A DNA stretch of 64,000 nt, taken from positions 1 to 64,000 of the forward strand of contig VWVY01000007.1 in the NCBI GenBank assembly GCA_009846685.1, in the 5' to 3' direction. The stretch's first letter is position 1, and every line of letters starts with the position of its first letter. The position numbers were made by a program, and so were the translations under genes. The notes under the pieces were generated by a model. It was given only the letters and a program-made list of their open reading frames with translations, did no database searches and was not told the origin of the DNA. Positions 52,323 through 61,434 of this stretch are shown in pieces. Origin of the DNA: Rhizobiales bacterium SYSU XM002. Its GTDB lineage: Bacteria > Pseudomonadota > Alphaproteobacteria > Rhizobiales > Beijerinckiaceae.

Positions 52323-52957
52323 GGCAGAACCTCATGTTTTGCGAGGAAATCCTCGGCGGAAAGGGTGCGGAAATCGTCGAGCGCCGCGCGCAGCCGGTCG
52401 TGCGGCCAGTCCCACCACGCCAGATTCTGCAGCCGCTCCGCGATATCGCGCGGGAAACGCTCGCGGATCGGGGTCGCGGGGACGCCGCCGACAATCGTGT
52501 ACGGCGCGACATCCTTGGTCACAACGGCGCCGGAGCCGATGACAGCGCCATCGCCGATGGTCACCCCCGGCAGGATGGTGACGCCATGCCCGAGCCAGAC
52601 ATCGTGACCGATCGTGACACGGTGGCTGCGCCGCCATTCGAAGAAGCCCGCCTCGGCTTCCGCATCCGCCCAGTAATTCTCGGCACGGTAGGTGAAGTGG
52701 TGCAGCGTCGCGCGCCAGGTGGGGTGGTTCGGCGCGTTGATGCGCGCATGCGAGGCGATATTGACGAACTTGCCGATGGTGGCACACCAGATCTCGCTGT
52801 CGCGCACCACGTAGGAATAGTCGCCGATCTCGCTTTCCGAGATATGGCAACGCTCGTAGATCTCTGTATAGCGGCCGATGCGGCTGTCCTTCACCTCGGC
52901 CGTGGGATGGATCAGCGGCGTTTCGGAGAGCTTCGGGGTGCGGGACGCGTCGCTCAT
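52319..52957 (-). CDS. Hexapeptide-repeat acetyltransferase of phosphonate clusters
   Basis: 212 aa left-handed beta-helix protein (repeats around IGRYTEIYERCHISESEIGDY and GAVIGSGAVVTKDVAPYTIVG) with a catalytic-type His in NHPTWRATLHHF. Found in many phn operons; it probably acetylates aminophosphonates, the job PhnO (a GNAT enzyme) does in E. coli. The acceptor is inferred from context. Confidence 0.82.
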   Translation of the reverse strand: MSDASRTPKLSETPLIHPTAEVKDSRIGRYTEIYERCHISESEIGDYSYVVRDSEIWCATIGKFVNIASHARINAPNHPTWRATLHHFTYRAENYWADAEAEAGFFEWRRSHRVTIGHDVWLGHGVTILPGVTIGDGAVIGSGAVVTKDVAPYTIVGGVPATPIRERFPRDIAERLQNLAWWDWPHDRLRAALDDFRTLSAEDFLAKHEVLP

Positions 52958-53664
52958 GCGGCCTCCCGCGCCGAAAAGGACGCGACATCGACGATGCGGT
53001 CCGCCACCCGCTCGCGCACGTCCTCGTCGTGAAAGATACCGAGGAAGGCGGTGCCGGCAGCCTTGCGGGCGTCGATCAGTCCGATCACGGCTTCGCGGTT
53101 CCTGGCATCGAGCGAGGCAGTTGGCTCGTCAAGGATCATGATGGGGTGATGACCGGCAAAGCCCCGCGCGATATTCACACGCTGCTGCTCACCACCGGAG
53201 AACGTCGCGGGTGGAAGATCCCACAGGCGCTCGGGCAGATTGAGAGTGGCGAGCAGCATTGCCGCGCGCGCTCTGGCCTCATCAGCCGACGTCCCTGCCT
53301 CGCGCGCCGCCGCGGCGACGATCTCGATCGCCGGCACGCGTGGGATGACGCGCAGGAACTGACTGACATAGCCCATGGTGAAGCGCCGGACATCAATCAC
53401 CTGGCGTGGGGAGGCGGTTGCAAGGTCGATCTCCTCGCCGCGATGGCGCACCCGGATTGCACCGGCATTCACGAGATAATTGCCGTAGATCATCTTCAAG
53501 ATCGACGACTTGCCAGCGCCGGAAGGGCCGCCAAGCACAACACATTCGCCGGTGTGCACATCGAAAGCGACATGGGCGACGACAGGAAGCCGCGCGCCCT
53601 TGTGGAGGTGCAGCGTGAAGCTCTTGCCAAGATCGGACACAGAGAGAACGGGGAGCTTTGTCAT
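52954..53664 (-). CDS. phnL: PhnL, C-P lyase ABC-type subunit
   Basis: 236-aa ATP-binding protein. Walker A GGPSGAGKSSILK near residue 44, signature FSGGEQQRVNIARGFA, Walker B PIMILDEPTASLD. PhnL works with PhnG, PhnH and PhnI to make the ribosyl phosphonate triphosphate. Overlaps both neighbours. Confidence 0.93.
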   Translation of the reverse strand: MTKLPVLSVSDLGKSFTLHLHKGARLPVVAHVAFDVHTGECVVLGGPSGAGKSSILKMIYGNYLVNAGAIRVRHRGEEIDLATASPRQVIDVRRFTMGYVSQFLRVIPRVPAIEIVAAAAREAGTSADEARARAAMLLATLNLPERLWDLPPATFSGGEQQRVNIARGFAGHHPIMILDEPTASLDARNREAVIGLIDARKAAGTAFLGIFHDEDVRERVADRIVDVASFSAREAA

Positions 53665-54434
53665 GCCGCGAGCACCGAGGAAACGAGAAGCTGCGTGTAG
53701 GGCGCCTGCGGATCGTCGAGCACGCGGTCCGTCAGCCCGGTTTCGATGACTTCGCCCGCCTTCATCACCATGATCCGGTGTGAGAGGAGCCGCGCGACCG
53801 CGAGGTCATGCGTCACCAGCACCACCGCGAGGCCGAGATCGGCGACCAGCGAGCGGATAAGATCGAGCAGGCGTGCCTGCACCGAAACATCGAGGCCGCC
53901 GGTCGGCTCGTCCATGAACACGAGTCGCGGCGCGGTGACGAGGTTGCGCGCGATCTGCAAACGCTGGCGCATGCCTCCCGAGAAAGCGGTCGGCTTGTCG
54001 TCGAGCCGACCCTCGTCGATTTCGACGCGGGAAAGCCAGCCGCGCGCCGCTTCACGGATATTGCCGTAATGGCGGTCGCCGATGCCCATCAACCGCTCGC
54101 CGATGTTGCCGCCGGCGGAGACGTTCATGCGCAGACCTTCGCGCGCATCCTGATGCACGAAGCCCCAGTCGGTGCGCGCGAGATGCCGGCGTTCGGCCTC
54201 GGTGAGGGTGAGCAGGTCGCGCGTGGTCCCGTCACGCATCGCGTAGCGCACGTGGCCGGCATCCGGCGCGAGACGCCCCGACAGCAGGTTCAGCAGTGTT
54301 GTCTTGCCCGAGCCGGATTCGCCGACGATCGCGAGGACTTCGCCCACGTCGAGCGAGAAAGAGACGTCGCGGCAGCCGATCCGCCCGCCATAGAACCGGG
54401 AAAGGTCTTCCGCCTGAAGCAAGGGCGTGCTCAT
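53661..54434 (-). CDS. phnK: PhnK, C-P lyase ABC-type subunit
   Basis: 257 aa. Walker A AIVGESGSGKTTLLNL near residue 34, signature FSGGMRQRLQIARNL, Walker B RLVFMDEPTGGLD. In the C-P lyase core complex PhnK binds PhnJ rather than a membrane permease. Adjacent and overlapping with phnJ by four bases. Confidence 0.93.
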   Translation of the reverse strand: MSTPLLQAEDLSRFYGGRIGCRDVSFSLDVGEVLAIVGESGSGKTTLLNLLSGRLAPDAGHVRYAMRDGTTRDLLTLTEAERRHLARTDWGFVHQDAREGLRMNVSAGGNIGERLMGIGDRHYGNIREAARGWLSRVEIDEGRLDDKPTAFSGGMRQRLQIARNLVTAPRLVFMDEPTGGLDVSVQARLLDLIRSLVADLGLAVVLVTHDLAVARLLSHRIMVMKAGEVIETGLTDRVLDDPQAPYTQLLVSSVLAA

Positions 54435-55300
54435 TCGGCAGCCTCCTGGTTGAGCGGGCCGCGATGGCCATTTTCCTGCCGGCTCTCGCAGAAATCAGTG
54501 TCGGAACAGACGAACATCCGCGCGCCGCGATCATCCATCACGACCTCGTCAAGATAGCTACCTTGCGCACCGCAGAGCGCGCAGGGTCGGTCGAACCTTG
54601 TCACCTCGAAAGGGTGATCCTCGAAATCGAGGCTGACCACCTTGGTGTGGGGCGGAATGGCGTAGATGCGTTTTTCGCGACCCGCGCCGAAGAGCTGGAG
54701 CGCCGCGCAATCGTCCATTTTCGGGTTGTCGAATTTAGGCGTCGGCGAAGGGTCCATCACGTAGCGCCCCGCAACCAGCACCGGATAGGCGTAGGTCGTC
54801 GCGATATGGCCGTGGCGCGCGATATCCTCGTAGAGTTTGACGTGCATGAGCCCGTATTCGGCGAGGGCGTGCATTTTGCGCGTCTCAGTTTCGCGCGGCT
54901 CGAGGAAGCGCAAGGGTTCGGGGATAGGCACCTGATAGACCAGCACCTGATGACCCTGAAGCGTCGTCTCGGGGATACGGTGGCGGGTCTGGATCACGGT
55001 CGCCGCGAGCGTCTCGGTCGTCGTCTCGACGCCCGCCGTCTTCTCGAAGAACTGCCGGATCGAGACAGCGTTTGTCGTATCATCAGCCCCCTGGTCGATG
55101 ACCTTGAGCACATCTTTCTGACCGAGGATGGATGCCGTCACCTGCACTCCGCCGGTGCCCCAGCCGTAGGGCATCGGCATCTCGCGGGAAGCGAAGGGCA
55201 CCTGATAGCCGGGCACCGCGATCGCTTTCAGGATCGCGCGGCGGATCATGCGTTTGGTTTGCTCGTCGAGATAAGCGAAGTTATAGGCGGGCGCAGTCAT
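54431..55300 (-). CDS. phnJ: PhnJ, carbon-phosphorus lyase (radical SAM)
   Basis: 289 aa. The catalytic cysteines follow the PhnJ pattern CX2CX21CX5C exactly, at C240, C243, C265 and C271. The enzyme splits the C-P bond of ribose-1-phosphonate-5-phosphate to yield an alkane and the cyclic ribose phosphate. YGWGTGGVQVTASILG and MPMPYG are conserved N-terminal segments. All key residues are present, so the operon should be functional. Confidence 0.95.
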   Translation of the reverse strand: MTAPAYNFAYLDEQTKRMIRRAILKAIAVPGYQVPFASREMPMPYGWGTGGVQVTASILGQKDVLKVIDQGADDTTNAVSIRQFFEKTAGVETTTETLAATVIQTRHRIPETTLQGHQVLVYQVPIPEPLRFLEPRETETRKMHALAEYGLMHVKLYEDIARHGHIATTYAYPVLVAGRYVMDPSPTPKFDNPKMDDCAALQLFGAGREKRIYAIPPHTKVVSLDFEDHPFEVTRFDRPCALCGAQGSYLDEVVMDDRGARMFVCSDTDFCESRQENGHRGPLNQEAAE

Positions 55301-56391
55301 TCGGCGGCCTCCTGGGCGGGCGTAGATTGCGCGAGGTCCTGCCGCATCTGGCGCAGGAGCGCGAGTTCGGCCTGGAAATCGACGTAATGCGGCAACTTGA
55401 GGTGTTCGACGAAGCCGGTCGCCTGCACGTTGTCGGAATGCGAGAGCACGAATTCCTCATCCTGTGCCGGCCCTTTCCGCTCCTCGCCGAATTCATCGGC
55501 GCGCAGGGAGCGATCGACCAGCGACATCGACATCGCGCGGCGCTCGCAATGGCCGAACGATAGCCCGTAACCCCGCGTGAAGCGTGCCGGTTCGGTTTTC
55601 GAGCCCGCGAACTGGTTGACCATCTGGCATTCGGTTAGCGTGATCTCGCCGAGCGGAACGGCAAAGCCAAGCTCCTCGACAAAGAGCTCGACGTCGACTT
55701 CGCCCATGCGGATCTCGCCGACGAATGGATGCGTGCGTCCATAGCCGCGCTGCGTTGAATAGCCGAGCGCGAGCAGGAATCCCTCATCCCCTCGCGCGAG
55801 GTTCTGGAGGCGGAGATCGCGATCTGCCGGGAAGGCGATTGGCTCGCGGGTAAGATCGGCGATCGGGCGTGAAGGATTTTCCGGCGGATTGCGCTCGATG
55901 AGATCGTCTCCGCCAATGATGTCGGCTACGCGGGGCATCATTCCTTCGCTGACGGGCGCGGTGCGCGCGGGCGGCACGTCGCCCTCCGCTTCCAGCGTGA
56001 AATCGAGCAGGCGGTGCGTGTAGTCGAAGGTCGGCCCGAGCACCTGCCCGCCCGGCAAGTCCTTGTAGGTCGCGGAGATGCGGCGGCGGACCCGCATCGC
56101 GCCGGTATCGAGCGGCCCGGACGCACCGAAGCGCGGCAAGGTCGTGCGAAAGGCCCGCAGCAGGAAGATCGCCTCAATGAGATCGCCACGCGCCTGCTTG
56201 ATCGCCAACGCGGCGAGCCGGCGGTCGTAGAGCGAACCCTCGCTCATGACACGATCGACGGCGAGAGAAAGCTGCCCGTCGATCTGCTCGACGGCAAGTT
56301 CGGGAACCTCTGTATCGCCGCGACGTTTCTCGGCGAGAAGTCCATGCGCGGCGGCGATGGCGCGCTCGCCTCCCTTGACGGCAACATACAT
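55297..56391 (-). CDS. phnI: PhnI, C-P lyase nucleosidase subunit
   Basis: 364 aa. With PhnG, PhnH and PhnL it displaces adenine from ATP by the phosphonate. The N-terminus MYVAVKGGERAIAAAHGLL is the family start; the longer in-frame extension is not PhnI-like. LGYSTQRGYGRTHPFVGEIR and FCERRAMSMSLVDR-type C-terminal residues are conserved (sequence GHCERRAMSMSL). Overlaps phnJ by four bases. Confidence 0.93.
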   Translation of the reverse strand: MYVAVKGGERAIAAAHGLLAEKRRGDTEVPELAVEQIDGQLSLAVDRVMSEGSLYDRRLAALAIKQARGDLIEAIFLLRAFRTTLPRFGASGPLDTGAMRVRRRISATYKDLPGGQVLGPTFDYTHRLLDFTLEAEGDVPPARTAPVSEGMMPRVADIIGGDDLIERNPPENPSRPIADLTREPIAFPADRDLRLQNLARGDEGFLLALGYSTQRGYGRTHPFVGEIRMGEVDVELFVEELGFAVPLGEITLTECQMVNQFAGSKTEPARFTRGYGLSFGHCERRAMSMSLVDRSLRADEFGEERKGPAQDEEFVLSHSDNVQATGFVEHLKLPHYVDFQAELALLRQMRQDLAQSTPAQEAAE

Positions 56392-56393
56392 GG

Positions 56394-57002
56394 CTAGCCC
56401 CTCGAAAGGATACGGGTCGAGCGAGGCAGCCCCATCAGGCTGCCCGGTGCGACAAGAAGGAGATCGACACCGAGCGGGAAACCGTCGCGATTGCGCGCCC
56501 AATCTGACTGGAACCCTTGCGGCATCGGTGAAAAACCGAACGGGGAGATGCCCTTGATGCCAGGACCTTCGGCCATCAGACCCGGAGACGCGGTGAAATC
56601 GCTGCAGCCGACAATCACGGTCGTCGACCGATCGGGATATTCGGCGGTGCCTTGCGCGAAAGCCGCGAGATCGAGTGGATCCCCCGCGGTCAGATCGACG
56701 AAGGCGAAAGAGGCCGCCCCCGGCGTCGTTGTCTGGCGGCTACCGGTGTGGAACCGGAGATAGGTGCCAACAGCCGGGTCACGTTCCAGCGAAGGCGAAA
56801 GCCAGAAGCTGACCTCGAAATCGAGGAGGCTCAGCGCGACCGACGCCATCTCCGCCACCAGCGGAGCGCGGAGCCGCGGTGCGAAGGATTGCGGCATCGC
56901 CGGTCGCGCCAGCGCATCCATCGCAGTGCGGAAGCCGTATTGCGCGTCGGCGACAGGGTTGGCGAAACCCGGCAGGATCGAGGTCTGCGAAACAATCTCC
57001 AT
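56394..57002 (-). CDS. phnH: PhnH, C-P lyase core subunit
   Basis: 202 aa. FANPVADAQYGFRTAMDALARP near residue 14 is the PhnH opening, and GRNFPLGVD-type C-terminus is present (NRDGFPLGVDLLLV). A structural subunit of the PhnGHIJ core. It shares one base with phnG and ends two bases before phnI. Confidence 0.92.
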   Translation of the reverse strand: MEIVSQTSILPGFANPVADAQYGFRTAMDALARPAMPQSFAPRLRAPLVAEMASVALSLLDFEVSFWLSPSLERDPAVGTYLRFHTGSRQTTTPGAASFAFVDLTAGDPLDLAAFAQGTAEYPDRSTTVIVGCSDFTASPGLMAEGPGIKGISPFGFSPMPQGFQSDWARNRDGFPLGVDLLLVAPGSLMGLPRSTRILSRG

Positions 57003-57469
57003 CAGTCCTCTCCCCGCACCAGCGTGAAAAAATCGACGCGCGTCGCGGCCGTCTTCGCCTGTTCCGTGGACTGCTCGCGCGCGATCCGCTTCCGGATCGG
57101 CGCCAAGACCTCGTTCTCAAGATGTGGCCGGTCGCCGGGGCGCTGCCAGAGGGCATCGACGACTGCGATCAGCCGGGCCATCACGACATCCCGGCCAAGC
57201 ACATGGCCGTAGCCGATCTCACCGGTTTCGAGTGCCACCGCCGCGCGGCTCATGCTCGCTTCGCCAAGGTTGAACGGCGCACCGTCGCCGCCAATCCGGC
57301 CGCGCAGCATTACGAGGCCGCTTTCAGCAGGCCGAAGATCGGTGACAACGAGATCCGGCCATGCCTGCCGGAGAGAGGTTTCCAGTTCGGCCCGTTTGGC
57401 ACGAACCGTGACAGCGAGCATGTCCCGGCGGGCTTGCGTCGAAGGGGAAGGGAATTTCGTGTGTTCCAT
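57002..57469 (-). CDS. phnG: PhnG, C-P lyase core subunit
   Basis: 155 aa with PhnG features RPAESGLVMLRGRIGGDGAP and FNLGEASMSRAAV, then GEIGYGHVLGRD. First gene of the GHIJKL block, 47 bases after the second permease gene. No divergent phnF regulator stands at this junction as it does in many other species. Confidence 0.92.
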   Translation of the reverse strand: MEHTKFPSPSTQARRDMLAVTVRAKRAELETSLRQAWPDLVVTDLRPAESGLVMLRGRIGGDGAPFNLGEASMSRAAVALETGEIGYGHVLGRDVVMARLIAVVDALWQRPGDRPHLENEVLAPIRKRIAREQSTEQAKTAATRVDFFTLVRGED

Positions 57470-57516
57470 GCGCCCCGGGTCGCATGGCTCGATGACGCGG
57501 CGATGACAGTTTCACT

Positions 57517-58371
57517 TCACTTCTGTGAAGCCTTGTCGCCAATCATCGCGAGGCGAATCCGGGTCGAAACGAAGTCGATGGCGGCAACCGCAACCAGCAC
57601 GATCAGGATGATGAACGAGACCCGGTCCCACTCGAACGTGCGGATCATTTCTGCCAGATGCAGGCCGATTCCGCCCGCGCCGACGATGCCGATGATCGTC
57701 GCCGACCGCGTATTCGATTCGAAATAGTAGAGAACCTGGCTCAGGAAGACCGGCAGCACCTGCGGCAGCAGACCGAACCGCACCTCGTGCAACCTCGTTC
57801 CACCCGTAGAGACCACGCCTTCGGCAGGCTTCGGATCGGCGGCCTCGATCGTCTCCGAGAACAGTTTCGTGAAGGCCCCGATATCGCTTGTCATGATCGC
57901 AAGCACCCCGGCGAACGGTCCGAGGCCGACCACATTAATCCATATCAGCGCCCAGATCAGCGTATCGACGCCGCGAAGCGAATCCGAAAAGCGCCGCGTG
58001 AACGCGCGCAATAGCCAGCCACGCATGACGCCGCGCGCCGCGAGAAAGCCGAGCGGAAAGGCGAGCAACGCCGCGAGCAGCGTTCCGAGGAAGGAGATCG
58101 CGACCGTCTCGCCGAGCGCCTTCATGAAGATCAGGGCCTTGCCGCCTGGATCGGGCGGAACCATTAGGCCGAGAAAAATCATCAATTGCGCCGTGCCGTT
58201 GGCGAGGCCAGCAAACGAGAATTCGAGACGGAAGATGGCCAGGATTGCGAAGGCCAGCACGACGGCTGTCGCCAGAAGGGCCTTCATGCGCGCGGTGGAA
58301 TCGCCGTCGATCAGGCCGGCATGGCGCTCGGCGATGTCGACGCGGTTGGGGAAGAGATCGCGATCTTTCAT
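57517..58371 (-). CDS. phnE: PhnE, phosphonate ABC transporter permease 2
   Basis: 284 aa with about six membrane helices. EAADPKPAEGVVSTGGTRLHEVRFGLLPQVLP contains the EAA loop for the ATPase. A second permease gene is common in alphaproteobacterial phn operons, so PhnE1/PhnE2 may form a heterodimer. Weak ribosome site. Confidence 0.9.
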   Translation of the reverse strand: MKDRDLFPNRVDIAERHAGLIDGDSTARMKALLATAVVLAFAILAIFRLEFSFAGLANGTAQLMIFLGLMVPPDPGGKALIFMKALGETVAISFLGTLLAALLAFPLGFLAARGVMRGWLLRAFTRRFSDSLRGVDTLIWALIWINVVGLGPFAGVLAIMTSDIGAFTKLFSETIEAADPKPAEGVVSTGGTRLHEVRFGLLPQVLPVFLSQVLYYFESNTRSATIIGIVGAGGIGLHLAEMIRTFEWDRVSFIILIVLVAVAAIDFVSTRIRLAMIGDKASQK

Positions 58372-58381
58372 GGCGCGCGGC

Positions 58382-59266
58382 TCACGGATTTCTCTCGGCG
58401 GCGATCAGGCGATGGCGCAGCCTCTCGGTACCAAGGTCGATCAGCATCACCGTGACGATGACGAGACAGAGGATCGCCGAAACATCGGAATAGTAGAATT
58501 TACGCACGGATTCGATGAGGTCCTGCCCGATACCGCCGGCGCCGACGAAACCCATTACCGCTGCTCCGCGTACATTGATCTCGAAACGCAGCAGCGCGTA
58601 GGAGGCGAAATTCGAAAGCACCTGCGGCACAACCGCATATCGGATTGCCTGCCAGCGCGACGCGCCGCTCGCGGTCGCGCCCTCAACTGGTTTCATGTCG
58701 ATGTTCTCGACAACCTCGGAAAAGAGCTTGCCGAGCGCGCCATAGGTATGGATCGCGATGGCGAGGACGCCCGGCACGGGACCGAGACCGAAAGCCACCA
58801 CAAACAGCAACGCGAAGACGAGTTCCGGCACCGTGCGGCAGAACTCCAGCAGACGGCGCATCACGAACCGCATCGTGGGACCGGTGGCAAGATTGCTCGA
58901 TGCGCCGAAACAGGAAAGGAACGCGCCGACCGCCCCGATCAGCGTGCCGAGATAGGCGATCAGCAGCGTATCCCCGAGCTTGCCGAGCCACTTGCCGAGC
59001 CCCCAATACCATTCGAACGGATCGGCGAGGACAAAGCGGCCATCGTCGAGCAGGAAGATGCGGCCGATGTAGCTCGTGAACCGGGGCAGGTTCTCGACGA
59101 ATTTCCGCGGATCGACCTCCGCTGTCCAGGCCGCAATGACGATACAGATCGCCAGAATGACAAGGCCGGCCGCGCTCATGCGTCGACGCCGAACCATTTC
59201 CAGCCGGTAGCCTTCCAGCAGCGGCGCGATCTGATGGTCCGGCAAACGGGTGACCGCCGCGTTCAT
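58382..59266 (-). CDS. phnE: PhnE, phosphonate ABC transporter permease 1
   Basis: 294 aa with six membrane segments and the EAA-like loop VENIDMKPVEGATASGASRWQ. Similar overall to the following permease. It precedes phnE2 by ten bases and follows the phnD terminator-like hairpin. Confidence 0.9.
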   Translation of the reverse strand: MNAAVTRLPDHQIAPLLEGYRLEMVRRRRMSAAGLVILAICIVIAAWTAEVDPRKFVENLPRFTSYIGRIFLLDDGRFVLADPFEWYWGLGKWLGKLGDTLLIAYLGTLIGAVGAFLSCFGASSNLATGPTMRFVMRRLLEFCRTVPELVFALLFVVAFGLGPVPGVLAIAIHTYGALGKLFSEVVENIDMKPVEGATASGASRWQAIRYAVVPQVLSNFASYALLRFEINVRGAAVMGFVGAGGIGQDLIESVRKFYYSDVSAILCLVIVTVMLIDLGTERLRHRLIAAERNP

Positions 59267-59294
59267 CGACTACCTCGGCATTCTTTCGGACATG

Positions 59295-59329
59295 AAAAAG
59301 GCGCCGGAGGTGGGGTTTGCTCCGGCGCC
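59295..59329 (-). terminator. Intercistronic terminator-like hairpin between phnD and phnE
   Basis: GGCGCCGGAG and CTCCGGCGCC (59300-59309 with 59320-59329) form a perfect 10-bp stem with a 10-base loop, followed on the minus strand by five T (59299-59295). It should end a share of transcripts after phnD, or protect their 3' ends, giving more binding protein than permease. Confidence 0.75.
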
Positions 59330-59343
59330 AAAGGGTTCGAGGG

Positions 59344-60264
59344 TCACGAACCCTTCTTGCGCAGCGTGTCGACGAACTTCACCAGCTCGATGACCGGCAG
59401 ATACGCCTCATGCGTGACCGAGACGAGCGGACCCTGCTTGCCTTCGTAGATCTTGTCGAAAGCAACCTTGTCCTTGGTGTGGACGTTGAGCACGGCGTCC
59501 TTGATCTTCGCCTTGAGATCGGTCGGGAGATCCGCGAGATAGGCCATCGGCGAGTTCACGATCTGGTCCGACTTGAAGATCATGCGGAAATCTTCCGCCT
59601 TGACCATCTTCTTGCGGGCCATGCGCTGCATGTTGGATTCGGTGTCGTCGTTCCACCAGTTGAAGGCGGCATCGCAGGTGCCCTGCTGCACGCCGAGGAC
59701 CGCGTTCTCGTGGCTGCCGGCGAAGGTGACCTTCGAGAAGAACTTCTCCGGGTCGATCCCCATCTTGTTCATCGCGAAGCGCGGCACATTGTTGCCGGAA
59801 GTCGAGTTCGGGTCGACGAGGCAGAGGTTCTTGCCCTTGAGATCCTCGATCTTCTTGTAGGGCGAGCCCGCCTTCACCCAGAGCACCGAGTGATAGCCCT
59901 TGGTGCCGTCGAGGTTGGTCTCGATCGCGAACGGCTCGATCTTCGCACCGGTGATGACCGCGCGGGCGTAGGAAGCCGGACCGTACATGCCGATGTGGAT
60001 GTTGCCGGCGCGCTGGCCTTCGATGACCGCCGCGTAGTCCGAGGCGATGCGCAACGTGACCTTGGTGCCGATTTCCTTGGAGAGGTAATCGATGAAGGGC
60101 TTGTAACGCTCGGTGACGCCCGTGGCATTCTCAGCCGGGATGATGGCGAAAACGATTTCTGGATATTTCGACTTCCAGTCCTGCGCGAGGGCCGGGGCGA
60201 CGAGGGTGGCGGCCAAGCTAGCGGCAATGCCGGCACCCAGCACGAGACGACGGTTGAGAGACAT
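59344..60264 (-). CDS. phnD: PhnD, phosphonate-binding periplasmic protein
   Basis: 306 aa. Signal peptide to about residue 27 (APALAQ). PhnD features are FAIIPAENATGVTERYKPF, GQRAGNIHIGMYGPASYARA and NMPRFAMNK-like loops. It captures phosphonates (for example 2-aminoethylphosphonate) for PhnCE. It follows phnC and precedes an intercistronic hairpin. Confidence 0.93.
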   Translation of the reverse strand: MSLNRRLVLGAGIAASLAATLVAPALAQDWKSKYPEIVFAIIPAENATGVTERYKPFIDYLSKEIGTKVTLRIASDYAAVIEGQRAGNIHIGMYGPASYARAVITGAKIEPFAIETNLDGTKGYHSVLWVKAGSPYKKIEDLKGKNLCLVDPNSTSGNNVPRFAMNKMGIDPEKFFSKVTFAGSHENAVLGVQQGTCDAAFNWWNDDTESNMQRMARKKMVKAEDFRMIFKSDQIVNSPMAYLADLPTDLKAKIKDAVLNVHTKDKVAFDKIYEGKQGPLVSVTHEAYLPVIELVKFVDTLRKKGS

Positions 60265-60326
60265 GGTTTGTCCTTCCTGTTGGGAATTTGCCTGTTGGTA
60301 GTCGAAATGTTGTGGGTCTTGTTGAC

Positions 60327-61127
60327 TTACGCGACCGCGGCCAGCCCGGCTTCCCGCATTGGTTCGGGCGGGAGAATGGTCATCGCCTCGTGGGCTTCGA
60401 GGCCGTAAAGCTCGCGGGCAGCAGCTTCGGTGAGCGCTTCGGGCGCGTCATCGAAAATGATGCACCCCTGCGCCATGCCGACGAGCCGGTCGCAATAGTC
60501 CTTGGCGATGTCGAGATCATGCAGGTTGCAGATCACGGTAATACCGAAATGCTTGTTGAGACGCAGCAGCGCATCCATCACCAGCTTGGTGTTGCGCGGA
60601 TCGAGCGAGGCGATCGGCTCGTCGGCCAGGACCAGTTCCGGCTCCTGCACCAGCGCCCGGCAGATCGCGACCCGCTGTTGCTGGCCGCCCGAGAGCGTTT
60701 CGGCGCGTTGCGCGGCGAGATTGGCGATATCGAACTGTTCGAGCGCCGACATCGCAAGAATGCGGTCCTCACGCGTCCAGAGCTTGAGGAGCGAGCGGGC
60801 GACCGGCGCATGGTTCAACCGCCCCATCAAAACGTTGGTGAGCACGTCGAGCCGGCCGACAAGGTTGAACTGCTGGAAGATCATCGCGCAGCGGGCGCGC
60901 CAGTCACGCAGTTCCGCATCGCGCAGGCCGGTGATATCCTTGCCGTTCCAAGAGATGCGCCCGGCTGACGGCTCCTGCAGGCGGTTCAGCATCCGCAGCA
61001 GCGTCGACTTCCCCGCCCCCGAACGTCCGATGACGCCGACGAAGCTGCCCGGCTCGATCGTCAGAGACGCATTGTCGACCGCGACTTTTGATCCGAAGCG
61101 ACGCGTCAGTCCTTCGATGACAAGCAT
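60327..61127 (-). CDS. phnC: PhnC, phosphonate ABC transporter ATPase
   Basis: 266 aa. Walker [17 protein letters not shown] near residue 31, signature [15 protein letters not shown], Walker [17 protein letters not shown]. First gene of the phn operon. The AT-rich spacer upstream separates it from the divergent chemoreceptor gene. Confidence 0.94.
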   Translation of the reverse strand: MLVIEGLTRRFGSKVAVDNASLTIEPGSFVGVIGRSGAGKSTLLRMLNRLQEPSAGRISWNGKDITGLRDAELRDWRARCAMIFQQFNLVGRLDVLTNVLMGRLNHAPVARSLLKLWTREDRILAMSALEQFDIANLAAQRAETLSGGQQQRVAICRALVQEPELVLADEPIASLDPRNTKLVMDALLRLNKHFGITVICNLHDLDIAKDYCDRLVGMAQGCIIFDDAPEALTEAAARELYGLEAHEAMTILPPEPMREAGLAAVA

Positions 61128-61165
61128 TTCGCTCTCCCCTTATCGTTGGGGAAGCGATACCGAAG

Positions 61166-61187
61166 TCATGCAACAAGATCGTGACGT
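61166..61187 (-). promoter_or_regulatory. Weak candidate Pho box upstream of phnC
   Basis: On the minus strand, ACGTCAC-GATC-TTGTTGC has the two-half layout of a PhoB site (CTGTCAT-N4-CTGTCAT) but matches poorly, mainly GTCA in the first half and TGT in the second. Phosphate control of phn operons is well known, so it is listed with low weight. Confidence 0.25.
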
Positions 61188-61365
61188 AATTCAATTATTT
61201 GATATTTATCATCTAAATGGGGAATTTCTGTTTATTCCCACCTATCATCCTGCGCTTCCGCCGAACATTTTCCAGCCCAACTCCGCCGGAAACGCGCCCT
61301 GCCCCGAGGTGGGTTTCCGATTCCTGATCGGCGCAAATCGACAAATTGCCCTGTTTTCTGCACAA

Positions 61366-61385
61366 AATTTAATCGGTCTTAAATT
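61366..61385. promoter_or_regulatory. AT-rich dyad upstream of the chemoreceptor gene
   Basis: AATTTAA-TCGGTC-TTAAATT is a perfect 7-bp inverted repeat 49 bp before the receptor start, in the shared divergent spacer with phnC. It may be a regulator site. The rest of the spacer contains no gene. Confidence 0.35.
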
Positions 61386-61434
61386 AGTTATTTTGCATAC
61401 AGAATTCGTTTTGTGGTCTTTCTGGGGATTTTCC

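Noticed and set aside
57869-59449. A 526-codon open frame on the plus strand opposite phnE1 and phnE2
   Set aside because: It crosses two permease genes and the phnD hairpin, and its product looks random.
60502-61434. Extending the chemoreceptor 311 codons upstream into phnC
   Set aside because: The extension lies opposite phnC and an AT-rich promoter spacer and lacks receptor features; the GTG at 61435 has a ribosome site followed by a membrane helix.
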